Notes: generated by a model from the sequence alone, not told the origin. DNA of 59,998 nucleotides from Oscillospiraceae bacterium (GCA_017541275.1 JAFXZM010000048.1:1-59998); one strand, 5' to 3'. Shown: positions 40,111-49,433, counted from the first letter of the stretch. Translations and numbers: made by a program.

Positions 40111-40321
40111 ATGTGATAACTCCTTTTCCTGTTCGGGCCAGACGCCGATCTCAGCTCTGTCCGGCACATCAAACAGTGCATCAAATTTCTCAGTCAGCCC
40201 CGCATCGACAAAAATGCCGATGTCTCCTGCGCGAGCACGGCACGGTACTGTCTGCGCAGCTCGGCGGCATGCGTACTTTTCCGCTGCAAATTCTGCCGCA
40301 CATCAGATAGACCTTCGGCAT
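40111..40321 (-). pseudogene. Remnant of a P-loop (AAA/zeta-toxin-like) kinase gene
   Basis: From ATG 40321 the sequence reads MPKVYLMCGRICSGK, a Walker A start of small P-loop kinases, then is broken by a missing base in an A-run (plus-strand T-run 40277-40280). The next frame continues STHAAELRRQYRAVLAQ and stops. A further in-frame piece, FVDAGLTEKFDALFDVPDRA then EIGVW, looks like the C-terminus of the same kinase and runs straight into the MBL-fold gene. Thus both ends survive while about 90-100 residues in the middle are lost. Identity of the parent family is by pattern only. Confidence 0.6.
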
Positions 40322-40323
40322 GC

Positions 40324-40872
40324 TCAGTACTTCTTCCAGCGTTGCTGTTCCGCGTTATACTGCCAAACGCAGCGCCCGTCACAGAGAATGTTCAGATTGC
40401 CGTCTTCATCGCTCTCGAAGGTCACAAGCTCCGTGACCGGCGCACCCGTTGCCGCGATCGCTGCGTCATTGTGCCGCGCCAGCACATAGGGAATCAGGAT
40501 TTCATCCGCGGTCAGCTTATCTATGCCCGGCTCCATCTGCACATTTTCTTTTCTGACAATACAGGTATGACCGGAGCCCGGCAGCGTGCAGGTCATTTCC
40601 TCCGGTTCACGTTTGCTGATGAATATGAGAAACGTCATTGACATCAGAAATGTGCCGGCGAGCAAAAAAGCACCTGCGGTATGGCTGCCGGAGCGGAACA
40701 GCATCGCGATCAGGCAGATGAGCGCCGCGAGCAGCATCAGAAAGCCGAAATGCGGCACCGGATAAAACAGCACCATATTCATAGCGCTGATAACGAGATT
40801 CACCAGAAAGCAGAAGGTGAACACCGCAAAGCCGATCCGCCATATTTTTTCTTTTTTGGATTTTTCGTCCAT
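40324..40872 (-). CDS. Uncharacterised membrane protein (182 aa)
   Basis: Unrecognised. Three membrane helices lie in the first 85 residues (FAVFTFCFLVNLVISAMNM, HFGFLMLLAALICLIAMLF, AGAFLLAGTFLMSMTFLIF), followed by a soluble domain of about 95 residues containing two Cys (MTCTLPGSGHTCIV) and a C-terminal strand-rich part ending QYNAEQQRWKKY. GAGGAAA lies five bases before ATG. It is 15 bases downstream of relA and two bases before the kinase remnant. Confidence 0.7.
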   Translation of the reverse strand: MDEKSKKEKIWRIGFAVFTFCFLVNLVISAMNMVLFYPVPHFGFLMLLAALICLIAMLFRSGSHTAGAFLLAGTFLMSMTFLIFISKREPEEMTCTLPGSGHTCIVRKENVQMEPGIDKLTADEILIPYVLARHNDAAIAATGAPVTELVTFESDEDGNLNILCDGRCVWQYNAEQQRWKKY

Positions 40873-40887
40873 GATGGTTTCCTCGGA

Positions 40888-43098
40888 TCAGTACGCCGCT
40901 CTGTCTGCGGAGATCACATCGTGAACGGTGCGCAGGCGGCGGATGAGCGTATCGAGCTGTTCGGACGAGGTGACGGAAACCGTGACGTTTATCATCGCAT
41001 TTCCGTCCTTTTTCATATGCAGATTAAAGTTGGACACCGGCAGATGCGCCTCACCGATGACCGCAGTGACGTCCTTGAGCAGATTCATGCCGTTGACGCA
41101 GAGGATTTCGAGATTCGCCTTCAGCTCGGCGGCGGGTGCATTCGAGGCCCAGTAGGCCGGCAGCCAGCGGCTCATTTCCTCCGGACTGCGCCGTGCGAGT
41201 GCATCAACATATTTCCGGCACTTCTGCGTATGGACGGTGATGCCGTGTCCGAGGGTTGTGAAGCCGACGATCGGCTCACCCTGCAGGGGCGAGCAGCAGC
41301 GTGCGAGCTTGACTTCGAGATTGTTCACGCCGTCGATGATGATGCCGGAGGTGCTTTTGGAGGGCTTGCGCAGTTCGGTGATCGGCTCTGCGGGGAGCTG
41401 TGGCTCTGCGGGTGCAAAGCGCTTCATGTAATATTCGCGGATGCGGGGCATGAGCTTTGTGAGCGAGAGGCCGCCGTAGCCCAGTGCCGCATAGAAATCG
41501 TCAAGCGAATCGCAGTTTGGCTGCCGCAGGTCTTCTTTTACGATGCATTCAAGCTGCTCCGTCGTAATATTGATATGCATGCGTTTGCACTCATGCTCAA
41601 GCTGTGCCCTGCCGGCGGTAATATTTTCCGGGCGGCGCTCGCGCTTGAACCATGAGCGGATTTTTGCACGCGCTTCATTTGTTTTGACGATATCGAGCCA
41701 GTTGCGGTTCGGGCCCTTGTTGGGGTCTTTGCTGGTCTGAATCTCACAGATTTCGCCGGTATTGAGCCGGTAGGAGAGCTGTACGATTTTGCCGTCAACC
41801 TTTGCGCCGACGGTTCTGTGTCCGATTTCCGTATGGATGTGATAGGCAAAGTCGATGACTGTCGAGCCGATCGGCAGGCTGATCGAATCGCCCTTGGGGG
41901 TCATCACGACAATGTCCTCCGGTGCGATATCGTTTTTGATCGTGCTGACAAGTTCTTCGGGGTCATCGCTGGCCTGCTGGGTTTCAAGCACCTGCCGGAT
42001 CCACGCGATGCGCGAATCGAGAACGGTCTTGCCCTGAATGCGCTCCTTATATTTCCAGTGGGCCGCGATGCCGTACTCCGCATTCGCGTGCATCTCCCAT
42101 GTCCGGATCTGCACCTCAAACGGAATGCCCTCCTTGCCGAGCACCGATGTGTGCAGAGACTGGTAGCCGTTCGCCTTGGGGTTCGCGATATAGTCCTTAA
42201 AGCGGTTCGGAATCGGCCGGAACATATCATGAATGAGGCCGAGCACGCTGTAGCATTCGTTCACAGTGGTGACGATCACGCGGACGGCATACTTGTCATA
42301 GATTTCGTCAATGCTTTTATGATTGGCATAGACCTTTTTGTAGAGCCCGTAGATGCTTTTGACGCGGCCGAAAATCTGCGGCGGCGTAACAAAATCCTGT
42401 GTCCGGAAGCGCTCCGCGATGCGCTTTTTGATGCTCTCGATAAACGCCTCACGCTCTGCCTTGTTGCGGTCGAGCAGATTCTCGATCTCCGCATAGGCAA
42501 AGGGGTCGAGATAATAGAAGGAAAGATCCTCCAGTTCCTCCTGGACGGAGGTGATGCCGAGGCGGTGTGCAATCGGCGCATAGACATTCATGGTTTCAAA
42601 GGCGGTTGCCTGCTGCTTGGCGGGCGGCCGGTACTGCAAGGTGCGCATATTGTGCAGCCGGTCGGCGAGCTTGATAATCATGACGCGGATATCCTGCGAC
42701 ATCGCAAGCAGAATTTTCATGACGTTCTCCGCCTGCTGCTGCTCCTTGGTGAAGGTCGGCACCTTGGCCAGCTTTGTCACGCCCTCGACCAGCATAGCAA
42801 CGTCGTGGCCAAAGCGCTTCTGCACATCCTCTCTGGTCGCGGGGGTGTCCTCGACGACGTCGTGCAGCAGCGCCGCACAGAGCGTGTCGGTGTCCATGCC
42901 CAGATCGAGCAGGATGTATGCGACCGTGACCGGATGAATGATATACGGCTCGCCGGAGGAGCGTGTCTGCCCCTCGTGGCACTGTGCGGCATATTCATAC
43001 GCTGCAATCAGCTTGCTGATATCATACTGCCGGTCATCCGTCAGAATTTTTGAGATAATCATGTCTATCGTGTAGGTCTCGTTATGAAAATCCGGCAT
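40888..43098 (-). CDS. relA: Bifunctional (p)ppGpp synthetase/hydrolase Rel
   Basis: Rel makes and degrades the starvation alarmone (p)ppGpp on ribosomes. The 736-residue protein has the HD hydrolase domain with intact HDVVEDT and KLADRLHNMRTL, the synthetase domain (RVKSIYGLYKK, NPKANGYQSLHTSV, RTWEMHANAEYGIAAHW), the TGS domain (MTPKGDSISLPIGSTVIDFAY), the zinc-finger/helical region with CCSPLQGE and a C-terminal ACT domain. All indicate a long bifunctional enzyme. It lies 39 bases after the SHOCT gene, downstream of recJ as in many Firmicutes. Confidence 0.97.
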   Translation of the reverse strand: MPDFHNETYTIDMIISKILTDDRQYDISKLIAAYEYAAQCHEGQTRSSGEPYIIHPVTVAYILLDLGMDTDTLCAALLHDVVEDTPATREDVQKRFGHDVAMLVEGVTKLAKVPTFTKEQQQAENVMKILLAMSQDIRVMIIKLADRLHNMRTLQYRPPAKQQATAFETMNVYAPIAHRLGITSVQEELEDLSFYYLDPFAYAEIENLLDRNKAEREAFIESIKKRIAERFRTQDFVTPPQIFGRVKSIYGLYKKVYANHKSIDEIYDKYAVRVIVTTVNECYSVLGLIHDMFRPIPNRFKDYIANPKANGYQSLHTSVLGKEGIPFEVQIRTWEMHANAEYGIAAHWKYKERIQGKTVLDSRIAWIRQVLETQQASDDPEELVSTIKNDIAPEDIVVMTPKGDSISLPIGSTVIDFAYHIHTEIGHRTVGAKVDGKIVQLSYRLNTGEICEIQTSKDPNKGPNRNWLDIVKTNEARAKIRSWFKRERRPENITAGRAQLEHECKRMHINITTEQLECIVKEDLRQPNCDSLDDFYAALGYGGLSLTKLMPRIREYYMKRFAPAEPQLPAEPITELRKPSKSTSGIIIDGVNNLEVKLARCCSPLQGEPIVGFTTLGHGITVHTQKCRKYVDALARRSPEEMSRWLPAYWASNAPAAELKANLEILCVNGMNLLKDVTAVIGEAHLPVSNFNLHMKKDGNAMINVTVSVTSSEQLDTLIRRLRTVHDVISADRAAY

Positions 43099-43137
43099 AT
43101 GCCGCCCACTCCTTTCGTTTTGTCCGTATGATGGATT

Positions 43138-43497
43138 TCATTTTGTCAGCCTGTCGTATTCCTCCGGGGTCAGTGCGCCGTCAGAGAGCAGCGCCTTCAG
43201 GTGATTGTCCGCCTGCTGTGCTTCGGCGCGGCGAATTTTCTGTTCACTGCGCAGTCCGATGACAGCGGGAACGGTCAGCACGAGGCCGCAGATCACCGGG
43301 CCGGCAGAGAGAATGACCAGCAGCGGCGTCAGGAGCAGCTCCGGCAGGAGCATAAACAGCTTTCCGATTCCCGATGAGGGCTCGGCGGCAGAGAACTCCC
43401 GCAGCAGCGGCAGCGTCAGAAACAGCAGCACGGCGGTGCCGGACGCAATCAGCAGCAGCCCGCCGGCGAGCATATAGCGGTAATTGTGTTTTTTCAC
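43138..43497 (-). CDS. Small membrane protein with SHOCT-like C-terminus
   Basis: The 119-residue protein has two membrane helices (YMLAGGLLLIASGTAVLLFL; TPLLVILSAGPVICGLVLTV) and ends LKALLSDGALTPEEYDRLTK, the short SHOCT-type motif found at the ends of many oligomerising or membrane proteins. A GTG start at 43497 has GGAGGAAGG upstream; an ATG at 43527 that overlaps the recJ stop (ATGA) is the alternative and would add 10 residues. Function unknown. Confidence 0.72.
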   Translation of the reverse strand: MKKHNYRYMLAGGLLLIASGTAVLLFLTLPLLREFSAAEPSSGIGKLFMLLPELLLTPLLVILSAGPVICGLVLTVPAVIGLRSEQKIRRAEAQQADNHLKALLSDGALTPEEYDRLTK

Positions 43498-43523
43498 GGC
43501 ACGGCACCTTCCTCCGGCGGCAG

Positions 43524-45572
43524 TCATGCGTTCGGGGCAGCTTTCGCAAGCTCCAGAATTTTGCGGTATTCGGCGGATTCGCTGAGGTCGCGCTTTTTTG
43601 TGACCGGCAGTCTGGTCAGCGTATCGGAGGCTGCATCGTATTCGAGCAGACCCAGCTCTGAGAAAATATCCGCGCAGACTCTTGCGCGGCAGCGGTTCAT
43701 GCCGCATTTTTGGAGCCGTTCGCAGATGCGGTCAACCGACACCGGCGCCCCCTGCACCATCTGGTACACCGCAACCAGATCGCTCCGCTGCGGACACATT
43801 CTCCGGTAATATGCAGGGCTCGGCAGTGCTTCGCCGCGCCGGTAGGCATCATAGGCTGCCTGTGCGGCGATGGCCTGCTCCTGTGCTTTTTCGGAGCGCC
43901 GCCAGTCCTCGCATTTCAGCGTCAGCGAGGGCTTGCCCATGTAATCCCGCACCTCCGCAGAGATCAGTACATCGAGCATTTGCCCCGGCTGGATGCCGGT
44001 TTCCTCCGGCCGCATGCGGAACAGCAGGACATCCTGCTGCACGCCGTTTTTGCGGAGCCGCAGCTTGGTATGGATCCCGCCGGACATGCCGCATACTTCG
44101 GCGGCGGTCATTTCCTTCAGCACGAACAGCGGCTTGGGATTGCCCTGACCGAACGGCTCCAGAATACGCAGTCCTGCGGCATTCTGAACGGTCAGATCGG
44201 CGGGCTCGGCCGCACGCTCGGCCCGGACGGTCATGACGGGCATCTGCGGATTATTTATCGCTGCATATTCCTGAATCGCGGCACAGAATGCGTCATGCGA
44301 TTCTGCCGGAACTGTAAAGCCGCCGGCGCCGGGGTGTCCGCCGTAGCGCAGCAGATGCGGCTCGCAGTATTTGAGGCACTCGAACACGGAGAAATCGCCG
44401 AAGCTCCGCGCCGAGCCGCGATAGCCGTCGGTCTCCCGCGACATCAGGAAGCAGGGCTTGCCGAAGCGCTCCTGCAAGCGTGCCGCAACAATGCCGATCA
44501 CGCCGTGATGCCAGTCCTCGCCGGAGAACACCAGCACCCGCTTGCAGAGCAGATCGGGATTTTGCCGGATCTGCGCAAGAATCTGGGTAAAAATGAGCTG
44601 CTCTGTTTCCCGGCGCTGATTATTCAGCGCATGAATCTGCTCGGCGAGCATCTGCGCCTCCTCCGGGTCATCCGTCAGCAGGAGCGTTGCCGCAAGCGCG
44701 GCCGAAGCAAAGCGGCCGGCGGCATTGATCCGCGGAATAATCTGAAAAGCGGCGGCAGTTGAGGAAACCGGCGTGCCGGCCTCAATGCCGCAGACCGCCA
44801 TGAGCGAATACAGACCCATGCGTTCGGTATTGGCAAGAAGCTGAAGTCCGCGCTGCACGATAAACCGGTTTTCGCCGTCGAGCGGCATGACGTCCGCGAT
44901 GGTTGCGAGGGCGGCGAGGTCGCCGAACTGCTCCATGGCAGGCTCCCAGTCGCCGCCGTCGAGCACGGCAGTGAGCTTCAGCGCGATGACCGCGCCGCAG
45001 ACTGTTTTATACGGAGACATGCAGTCGGGGCGGAAGGGGTCAACGACCGCAGCGGCCTCGGGCAGCACATCACCGGGACGGTGGTGGTCGGTGATGACGA
45101 GCTCCATACCGAGCTCCTTGATGAGCTTAGCCTCCTCGACCGCAGAGATGCCGTTATCCACGGTCACGATGAGGGAAACGCCGTCCTCCCGGAGCTTCCG
45201 GATGGTGTCGGCGCGCATTCCGTAGCCTTCGGTGCGAGTCGGGATGTACCATATGCCATCGGCGCCGGCGCCGGTGAGCCAGTCAGTCAGGATGACGGTA
45301 GCCGTAACGCCGTCACAGTCATAATCGCCGTAGACGCAGATGCGCTCGCCGCTTTCGACTGCGGCAAGGATACGATCGGCGGCGCGTTCCATATCCTTCA
45401 TCAGAAGCGGGTCGGAAAGCTCGGAAACATTCAGCAGGCTGCCTGCTGCTTCGAGCGATTCGATGCCGCGGGAAACAAGCACTTCTGCGCAGAGCTGAGA
45501 AATGCTGCCCTGCTGCCGGAGCCTTGCGGCCTTACCGGGATCGGGCGTGCCGATGATCCAGCGCTTGAGCAA
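43524..45572 (-). CDS. recJ: Single-stranded-DNA-specific exonuclease RecJ
   Basis: RecJ is a 5'-3' exonuclease used in recombination and base-excision repair. The 682-residue protein has the DHH-family motifs VYGDYDCDGVTATVIL, VDNGISA, ITDHHRPGD and the DHHA1 region GGHPGAGGF, plus an OB fold and a C-terminal extension of about 110 residues seen in Firmicutes. Start is TTG at 45572 with a very good GGAGGTGA seven bases ahead. A consensus promoter lies at 45624-45652. Confidence 0.95.
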   Translation of the reverse strand: MLKRWIIGTPDPGKAARLRQQGSISQLCAEVLVSRGIESLEAAGSLLNVSELSDPLLMKDMERAADRILAAVESGERICVYGDYDCDGVTATVILTDWLTGAGADGIWYIPTRTEGYGMRADTIRKLREDGVSLIVTVDNGISAVEEAKLIKELGMELVITDHHRPGDVLPEAAAVVDPFRPDCMSPYKTVCGAVIALKLTAVLDGGDWEPAMEQFGDLAALATIADVMPLDGENRFIVQRGLQLLANTERMGLYSLMAVCGIEAGTPVSSTAAAFQIIPRINAAGRFASAALAATLLLTDDPEEAQMLAEQIHALNNQRRETEQLIFTQILAQIRQNPDLLCKRVLVFSGEDWHHGVIGIVAARLQERFGKPCFLMSRETDGYRGSARSFGDFSVFECLKYCEPHLLRYGGHPGAGGFTVPAESHDAFCAAIQEYAAINNPQMPVMTVRAERAAEPADLTVQNAAGLRILEPFGQGNPKPLFVLKEMTAAEVCGMSGGIHTKLRLRKNGVQQDVLLFRMRPEETGIQPGQMLDVLISAEVRDYMGKPSLTLKCEDWRRSEKAQEQAIAAQAAYDAYRRGEALPSPAYYRRMCPQRSDLVAVYQMVQGAPVSVDRICERLQKCGMNRCRARVCADIFSELGLLEYDAASDTLTRLPVTKKRDLSESAEYRKILELAKAAPNA

Positions 45573-45623
45573 GGTCAGGTCACCTCCGTGTGAGTGTAGT
45601 TGTTATCATTTGCTTATTCTATA

Positions 45624-45652
45624 AGTATACCATTTCTGCACAGAAAATGCAA
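45624..45652 (-). promoter_or_regulatory. Promoter of recJ
   Basis: On the minus strand TTGCAT (45652-45647), 17 bp, TATACT (45629-45624), about 50 bases before the start codon. Confidence 0.7.
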
Positions 45653-45736
45653 GCATTATTTACGGAAAGCATTTCGGGGTGATGAGAGGGAGCGGCTGAT
45701 CGTGAATTTTCAGCACGTAACCGGCGATGACAAATA

Positions 45737-45906
45737 AAAGTTTTTGGTCGAGTTTTTTTCAAAAAGCTCGCGGGATTCCAAAGGGCAGAGCCCTTTGGCC
45801 GCAGGGTTTGCACGCAAACCCGTGAGCAGAGCGCGGAATTCCCCTATCGTTCAAAAGCGCGAAAGGAGGGGGCTTGGGGGAGGGAAAACAATAGTTTTCT
45901 CTCCCC
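45737..45906. repeat. Modular intergenic repeat family D, copy 1
   Basis: AAAAGTTTTTGGTCGAG, a Lys-loop-like CAAAAAGCTCGCGGG, then AGGGCAGAGCCCT inside a longer palindrome, and the trailer GCGCGAAAGGAGGGGGCTTG followed by a G-run. Related copies are at 49434-49600 and, inverted, 52768-52832; the trailer recurs at 24788-24810. Confidence 0.75.
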
Positions 45907-45997
45907 CATTACAAAATAAAATAAGTATCGCTCTTATACAGACTGATATAGGAACAATAAAAATCCCGACCGGCCACTCCCTTTTTACAGAAAAACA

Positions 45998-46026
45998 TTG
46001 CATTTTCCGATCGGATGTGATATAAT
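45998..46026 (+). promoter_or_regulatory. Promoter of rsmE operon
   Basis: TTGCAT (45998-46003), 17 bp, TATAAT (46021-46026). Confidence 0.75.
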
Positions 46027-46068
46027 AAAAAAGATTATGTCACTTTGCAGCGAAAGGCGGGCAGTCCT

Positions 46069-46791
46069 ATGCCGAAGTTTTTTGACGATACCTTTTCACC
46101 GGAGCATCCGGTGCTGACCGGAGCGCATCTGCGGCATATCGGCTATGCGCTGCGGATGCGGCCCTCCGAGCGCCTTACGATTTGTGCGTGCGGCACCGAC
46201 TATGAATGCGAGATCACGGAGATCACGCCCGAAGCGGTTTCCCTCCGGATCCTATCGGCAGCACCCTGCTGCGCCGAGCCGACGATAGAGGTCACACTGT
46301 TTCAGGCGCTCCCGAAAACGGATAAGCTCGAACAGATCATACAGAAAGCCGTTGAGCTGGGCGTTACGGAGATCGTACCGGTGCTGACGCGGCGCTGCAT
46401 TTCCCGCCTGTCCGCAGGCGATTTCCAGAAGAAGCTCCCGCGCTTTCAGAAGATTGCGCAGGCCGCCGCACAGCAGTCCGGCAGGGGCATTATTCCTGTT
46501 GTTGCGCCGCTGCATTCCCTTGAAATGGCCGCAGAGCGCATGCGGACGCTGGATGTTCCGCTTGTGCTGTATGAGGGCGAGGGCGGCATTTCATTTTCAA
46601 ATGTCCGGCCCGATGCAAAAACCTACGGGCTCTGCATCGGCAGTGAGGGCGGCTTTGATCCCGCAGAGATCGAACTTCTGACGAATCAGGGCGTGCAGGC
46701 AGTCTGGCTCGGCAGGCGGATCCTGCGCTGTGAGACTGCCCCGCTGACCGCACTATCGGTTCTTATGTTCCGCACCGGAAACCTCAATTAG
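46069..46791 (+). CDS. rsmE: 16S rRNA (uracil1498-N3)-methyltransferase RsmE
   Basis: RsmE methylates U1498 of 16S rRNA with SAM and has the trefoil-knot SPOUT fold. The 240-residue protein has an N-terminal PUA-like domain and the SPOUT features KTDKLEQIIQKAVELGV, SGRGIIPVV, LCIGSEGGFDPAEIE and LGRRILRCETAPLTALSVL. AAAGGCGGG precedes ATG 46069. It is first of four tightly packed genes. Confidence 0.95.
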   Translation: MPKFFDDTFSPEHPVLTGAHLRHIGYALRMRPSERLTICACGTDYECEITEITPEAVSLRILSAAPCCAEPTIEVTLFQALPKTDKLEQIIQKAVELGVTEIVPVLTRRCISRLSAGDFQKKLPRFQKIAQAAAQQSGRGIIPVVAPLHSLEMAAERMRTLDVPLVLYEGEGGISFSNVRPDAKTYGLCIGSEGGFDPAEIELLTNQGVQAVWLGRRILRCETAPLTALSVLMFRTGNLN

Positions 46792-46807
46792 TTTGGAGGA
46801 GCCACCC

Positions 46808-47521
46808 ATGATATATGTCATGAGCGATATCCATGGCTGCCATGCGCTCTTTCGGAAAATGATCGAAAAAATAGAGTTCAGCGATGAGGACGATCTGTAT
46901 ATTCTCGGCGATTTCATCGACCGCGGCGATACACCGATTCCGCTGCTGCTCGACTGCATGGAGCGTATCAATGTATATCCGCTGCTGGGCAATCACGAGG
47001 CGATCATGCTGCAATGCGTGCTCGGACTGCCCAACGAAGCGAATATAGAAAACGTCACTGATTTTTATACTGACGCGGGCTATGCCGTTTATTCCGCATG
47101 GATGCAGAACGGCGGCTCGATCACATTGACGCAGTATCTTGGTCTGCCGCCGAAAAAGCGCGCAGAGCTGCTGTCGTATATGAATGAATTTCGCGTGTAT
47201 GAGGAGCTGGCGATGCCGGACGGGCGGCAGTTTGTCATGACGCACAGCGGCATCGAGGATTTTGACCCCGAACGCCCGCTTTATGAATATCCGCTTGATG
47301 CGCTCATCAATGCGCGGCCGCAGCAGAGTGACCGGTTTTATTCCGATAAAATGCTCATCTTCGGCCATACCCCGACGTTGACATATCCGCAGATGCACGG
47401 GCGCGCGGAAATTCTGTTCACCGATACTTATATTAACATTGACTGCGGCGCAGTATTTCATGAAGCGGGCGGCAAGCTCGCCTGTCTGCGCCTCGATGAT
47501 ATGGAAGTGTTTTACGTATGA
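46808..47521 (+). CDS. Serine/threonine-type metallophosphoesterase
   Basis: A calcineurin-like phosphoesterase of 237 residues, similar to bacterial Ser/Thr phosphatases (PrpA-like). Motifs: MSDIHGCHALF, LGDFIDRGDTPIPLL, LLGNHEA, MTHSGIE and IFGHTPT, all metal-binding or catalytic. ATG 46808 follows TTGGAGGAG by eight bases. Its stop overlaps the start of mnmM. The substrate may be a phosphoprotein or dinucleotide; not determined. Confidence 0.88.
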   Translation: MIYVMSDIHGCHALFRKMIEKIEFSDEDDLYILGDFIDRGDTPIPLLLDCMERINVYPLLGNHEAIMLQCVLGLPNEANIENVTDFYTDAGYAVYSAWMQNGGSITLTQYLGLPPKKRAELLSYMNEFRVYEELAMPDGRQFVMTHSGIEDFDPERPLYEYPLDALINARPQQSDRFYSDKMLIFGHTPTLTYPQMHGRAEILFTDTYINIDCGAVFHEAGGKLACLRLDDMEVFYV

Positions 47522-48111
47522 AGCAACCGGCAAAGCGGCAGCTCGGCGTGCTTGATCTGGCACACCGCTGGCTGCGGGAGCATATTTCGGCGGGGGATCT
47601 CTGCATTGACGCGACAGTCGGCCGCGGCAATGACACGAAGCTGCTCTGCGAGCTGACGGGTGATACCGGCAGCGTAATCGGCTTTGATATTCAGCAGGAG
47701 GCGATAGATTCTGCGGCAGCGCTGCTTGCGGAAAACGGCCTCCGGGCAGAGCTGCACTGCGAAAGTCATGCCGAAATGGAGAAATATGCAAAGGCCGGAA
47801 CGGTCTGCTGTGCCGTGTTCAATTTCGGCTGGCTGCCGCGAGGCAGTCATGAGATATATACGCATGCAGATTCGAGCATTGCGGCGCTGAAAGCGGCACT
47901 GCGGCTGCTGCGGCCGGGCGGGTCGCTCGTGCTGTGCATTTACTACGGCGGCGCAAACGGCTTTACCGAGCGCGATGCTCTGAATGCATATCTGGCTGCG
48001 CTGGACAGCCGGTTTTACACTGTATTGCAGTGCAGCTTTCCGAACCGCACCGGCTGTCCGCCCTATGCGGTATTTGTGACGAAGGACAGCGAACCGGAGG
48101 CGGTGCTGTGA
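47518..48111 (+). CDS. mnmM: tRNA methyltransferase MnmM (YtqB family)
   Basis: YtqB/MnmM of Bacillus subtilis methylates nm5s2U34 in tRNA to the mnm5 form. The 197-residue protein has the Rossmann SAM motif CIDATVGRGNDTKLL, IGFDIQQEAI, the family's FNFGWLPRG and RLLRPGGSLVLCIYYG. ATG overlaps the preceding stop by four bases. Identification is by family motifs; earlier annotations call such proteins rRNA methylase-like. Confidence 0.88.
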   Translation: MKQPAKRQLGVLDLAHRWLREHISAGDLCIDATVGRGNDTKLLCELTGDTGSVIGFDIQQEAIDSAAALLAENGLRAELHCESHAEMEKYAKAGTVCCAVFNFGWLPRGSHEIYTHADSSIAALKAALRLLRPGGSLVLCIYYGGANGFTERDALNAYLAALDSRFYTVLQCSFPNRTGCPPYAVFVTKDSEPEAVL

Positions 48112-48521
48112 GCGTGCTGACGGTGCTGCTCGCAGCAGCGGAGGAAACAGAGGAGCGCACGAACATCACGCCGGTGCTGATAAAATTCGGCCTGAAGTTT
48201 CTGGCGATTTTCGCGATTGTCGCGGTCGTGACGGTTCTGACGCCGCGCATGGCGAAGCGGGTCGATGCGTTACGGGAGAAGCACCGGAAGCCGGAGCAGC
48301 CCGAGGACCCGCGCTGCAAGGCGGTCAAAGGGCCGTATGACATGCCGGAGCCTGTAAAAAAGGATAACGGCGCGCAGGCAGCGCATGATGAAGCGCCTGC
48401 ACGCCGGCACAGAAAGCGGCGTCCGCCGCAGGAAGGGGCGCGTTATCGTCCCAAGCACGCGAAGCCGCGCAGAAAGCGTCCGGAGAAGGATGAGGTATCG
48501 CTGCACGGCGATGATTCATAA
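48108..48521 (+). CDS. Small membrane protein with long basic tail (137 aa)
   Basis: Unrecognised. One membrane helix (FGLKFLAIFAIVAVVTVL, about 26-43) is followed by a strongly basic, proline-containing tail (RRHRKRRPPQEG, KPRRKRPEKDE). The GTG start at 48108 overlaps the mnmM stop (GTGA) and has GGAGG seven bases ahead, which supports expression. The tail could contact nucleic acid or anionic lipids; this is inference. Confidence 0.7.
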   Translation: MSVLTVLLAAAEETEERTNITPVLIKFGLKFLAIFAIVAVVTVLTPRMAKRVDALREKHRKPEQPEDPRCKAVKGPYDMPEPVKKDNGAQAAHDEAPARRHRKRRPPQEGARYRPKHAKPRRKRPEKDEVSLHGDDS

Positions 48522-48554
48522 TGGGGGCTGCGCTTTGGCCGCGCAGCGGCACAT

Positions 48555-49295
48555 TTACCCGCTCCGGAGGCGCTTTTTGATGCCGCGGAGGATAGCGGCC
48601 TTGGCGTCAGCGGCGGCGGACTGTTCAGCGGGGGGCGTATCGCCCAGCGGATAGGGGAGGCCGAGTGCGGCATATTTCCGTTTGCCCATTGTATGATAGG
48701 GCAGGACATCAAGCCCCTTCAGTGTCCGGAGTCCGCCGATGAATTCGCCGAGCAGCACATGCTCAGCGGGGTCATCGGTCAGCCCCGGTACGACCACATG
48801 CCGCACCCAGAGCGGCACGCCGCATGCACTGATGAATTCCGCGAATTGCAGGATCCGTGCATTGGAATGCCCGGTGAGCTGACGGTGCTTTTCGTCATTG
48901 ATCTGCTTGAGATCGAGCATGACGAGATCGGTGACGTTGAGCAGCGTCCGCACGGGTTCGGGGTGCTCCGGATCAAAGCAGATGCCGGAGGTATCGAGGC
49001 AGGTGTGGATGCGCTCGCGCTTTGCGGCGGAGAACAGCTCCGTGAGGAAGGGCATTTGCAGCATCGGCTCACCGCCGGTGCAGGTAATGCCGCCGTTTTT
49101 GTAAAACACGGCATTGCGCCGGTACTGCTCCAGCAGTGATTCTGTTGTTTCTGCATGACCGGCATCGGCATCCCATGTATCGGGGTTGTGACAGTAGCGG
49201 CAGCGCATGGGGCAGCCCTGAAAAAAGATTACGAACCGCACACCGGGCCCGTCAACGGTTCCGAAGGATTCCGTGGAATGAATCCGTCCCTGCAT
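48555..49295 (-). CDS. pflA: Pyruvate formate-lyase activating enzyme
   Basis: PflA is a radical-SAM enzyme that installs the glycyl radical on pyruvate formate-lyase. The 246-residue protein has FFQGCPMRCRYCHNPDTWD with the CxxxCxxC cluster, GGEPMLQ, and DLVMLDLKQIND. AAGGAGG lies nine bases before ATG 49295. It lies downstream of the split pfl genes on the same strand, separated by 379 bases that hold a repeat and a leader hairpin. Confidence 0.96.
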   Translation of the reverse strand: MQGRIHSTESFGTVDGPGVRFVIFFQGCPMRCRYCHNPDTWDADAGHAETTESLLEQYRRNAVFYKNGGITCTGGEPMLQMPFLTELFSAAKRERIHTCLDTSGICFDPEHPEPVRTLLNVTDLVMLDLKQINDEKHRQLTGHSNARILQFAEFISACGVPLWVRHVVVPGLTDDPAEHVLLGEFIGGLRTLKGLDVLPYHTMGKRKYAALGLPYPLGDTPPAEQSAAADAKAAILRGIKKRLRSG

Positions 49296-49322
49296 CTGAA
49301 AAGCACCTCCTTACAGGATAAC

Positions 49323-49350
49323 AGCCCGCTGATTCCGGTTTCAGCGGGCT
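49323..49350 (-). promoter_or_regulatory. Hairpin in the pflA leader
   Basis: A 10-bp perfect stem (AGCCCGCTGA / TCAGCGGGCT) with an 8-base loop, about 20 bases before the pflA ribosome site. It has no T-run on the minus strand. Confidence 0.45.
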
Positions 49351-49433
49351 GAGTTGTTTCATATAGGTATGTAATTTTTTAGGTGGTCGGAAAAATAAAG
49401 TTAAAACAAATAGTTTTAATTTCGCCCATATTA

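Noticed and set aside
48527..48547. Terminator between the small membrane protein gene and pflA
   Set aside because: A 7-bp stem GCTGCGC/GCGCAGC is present but no T-run follows on either strand.
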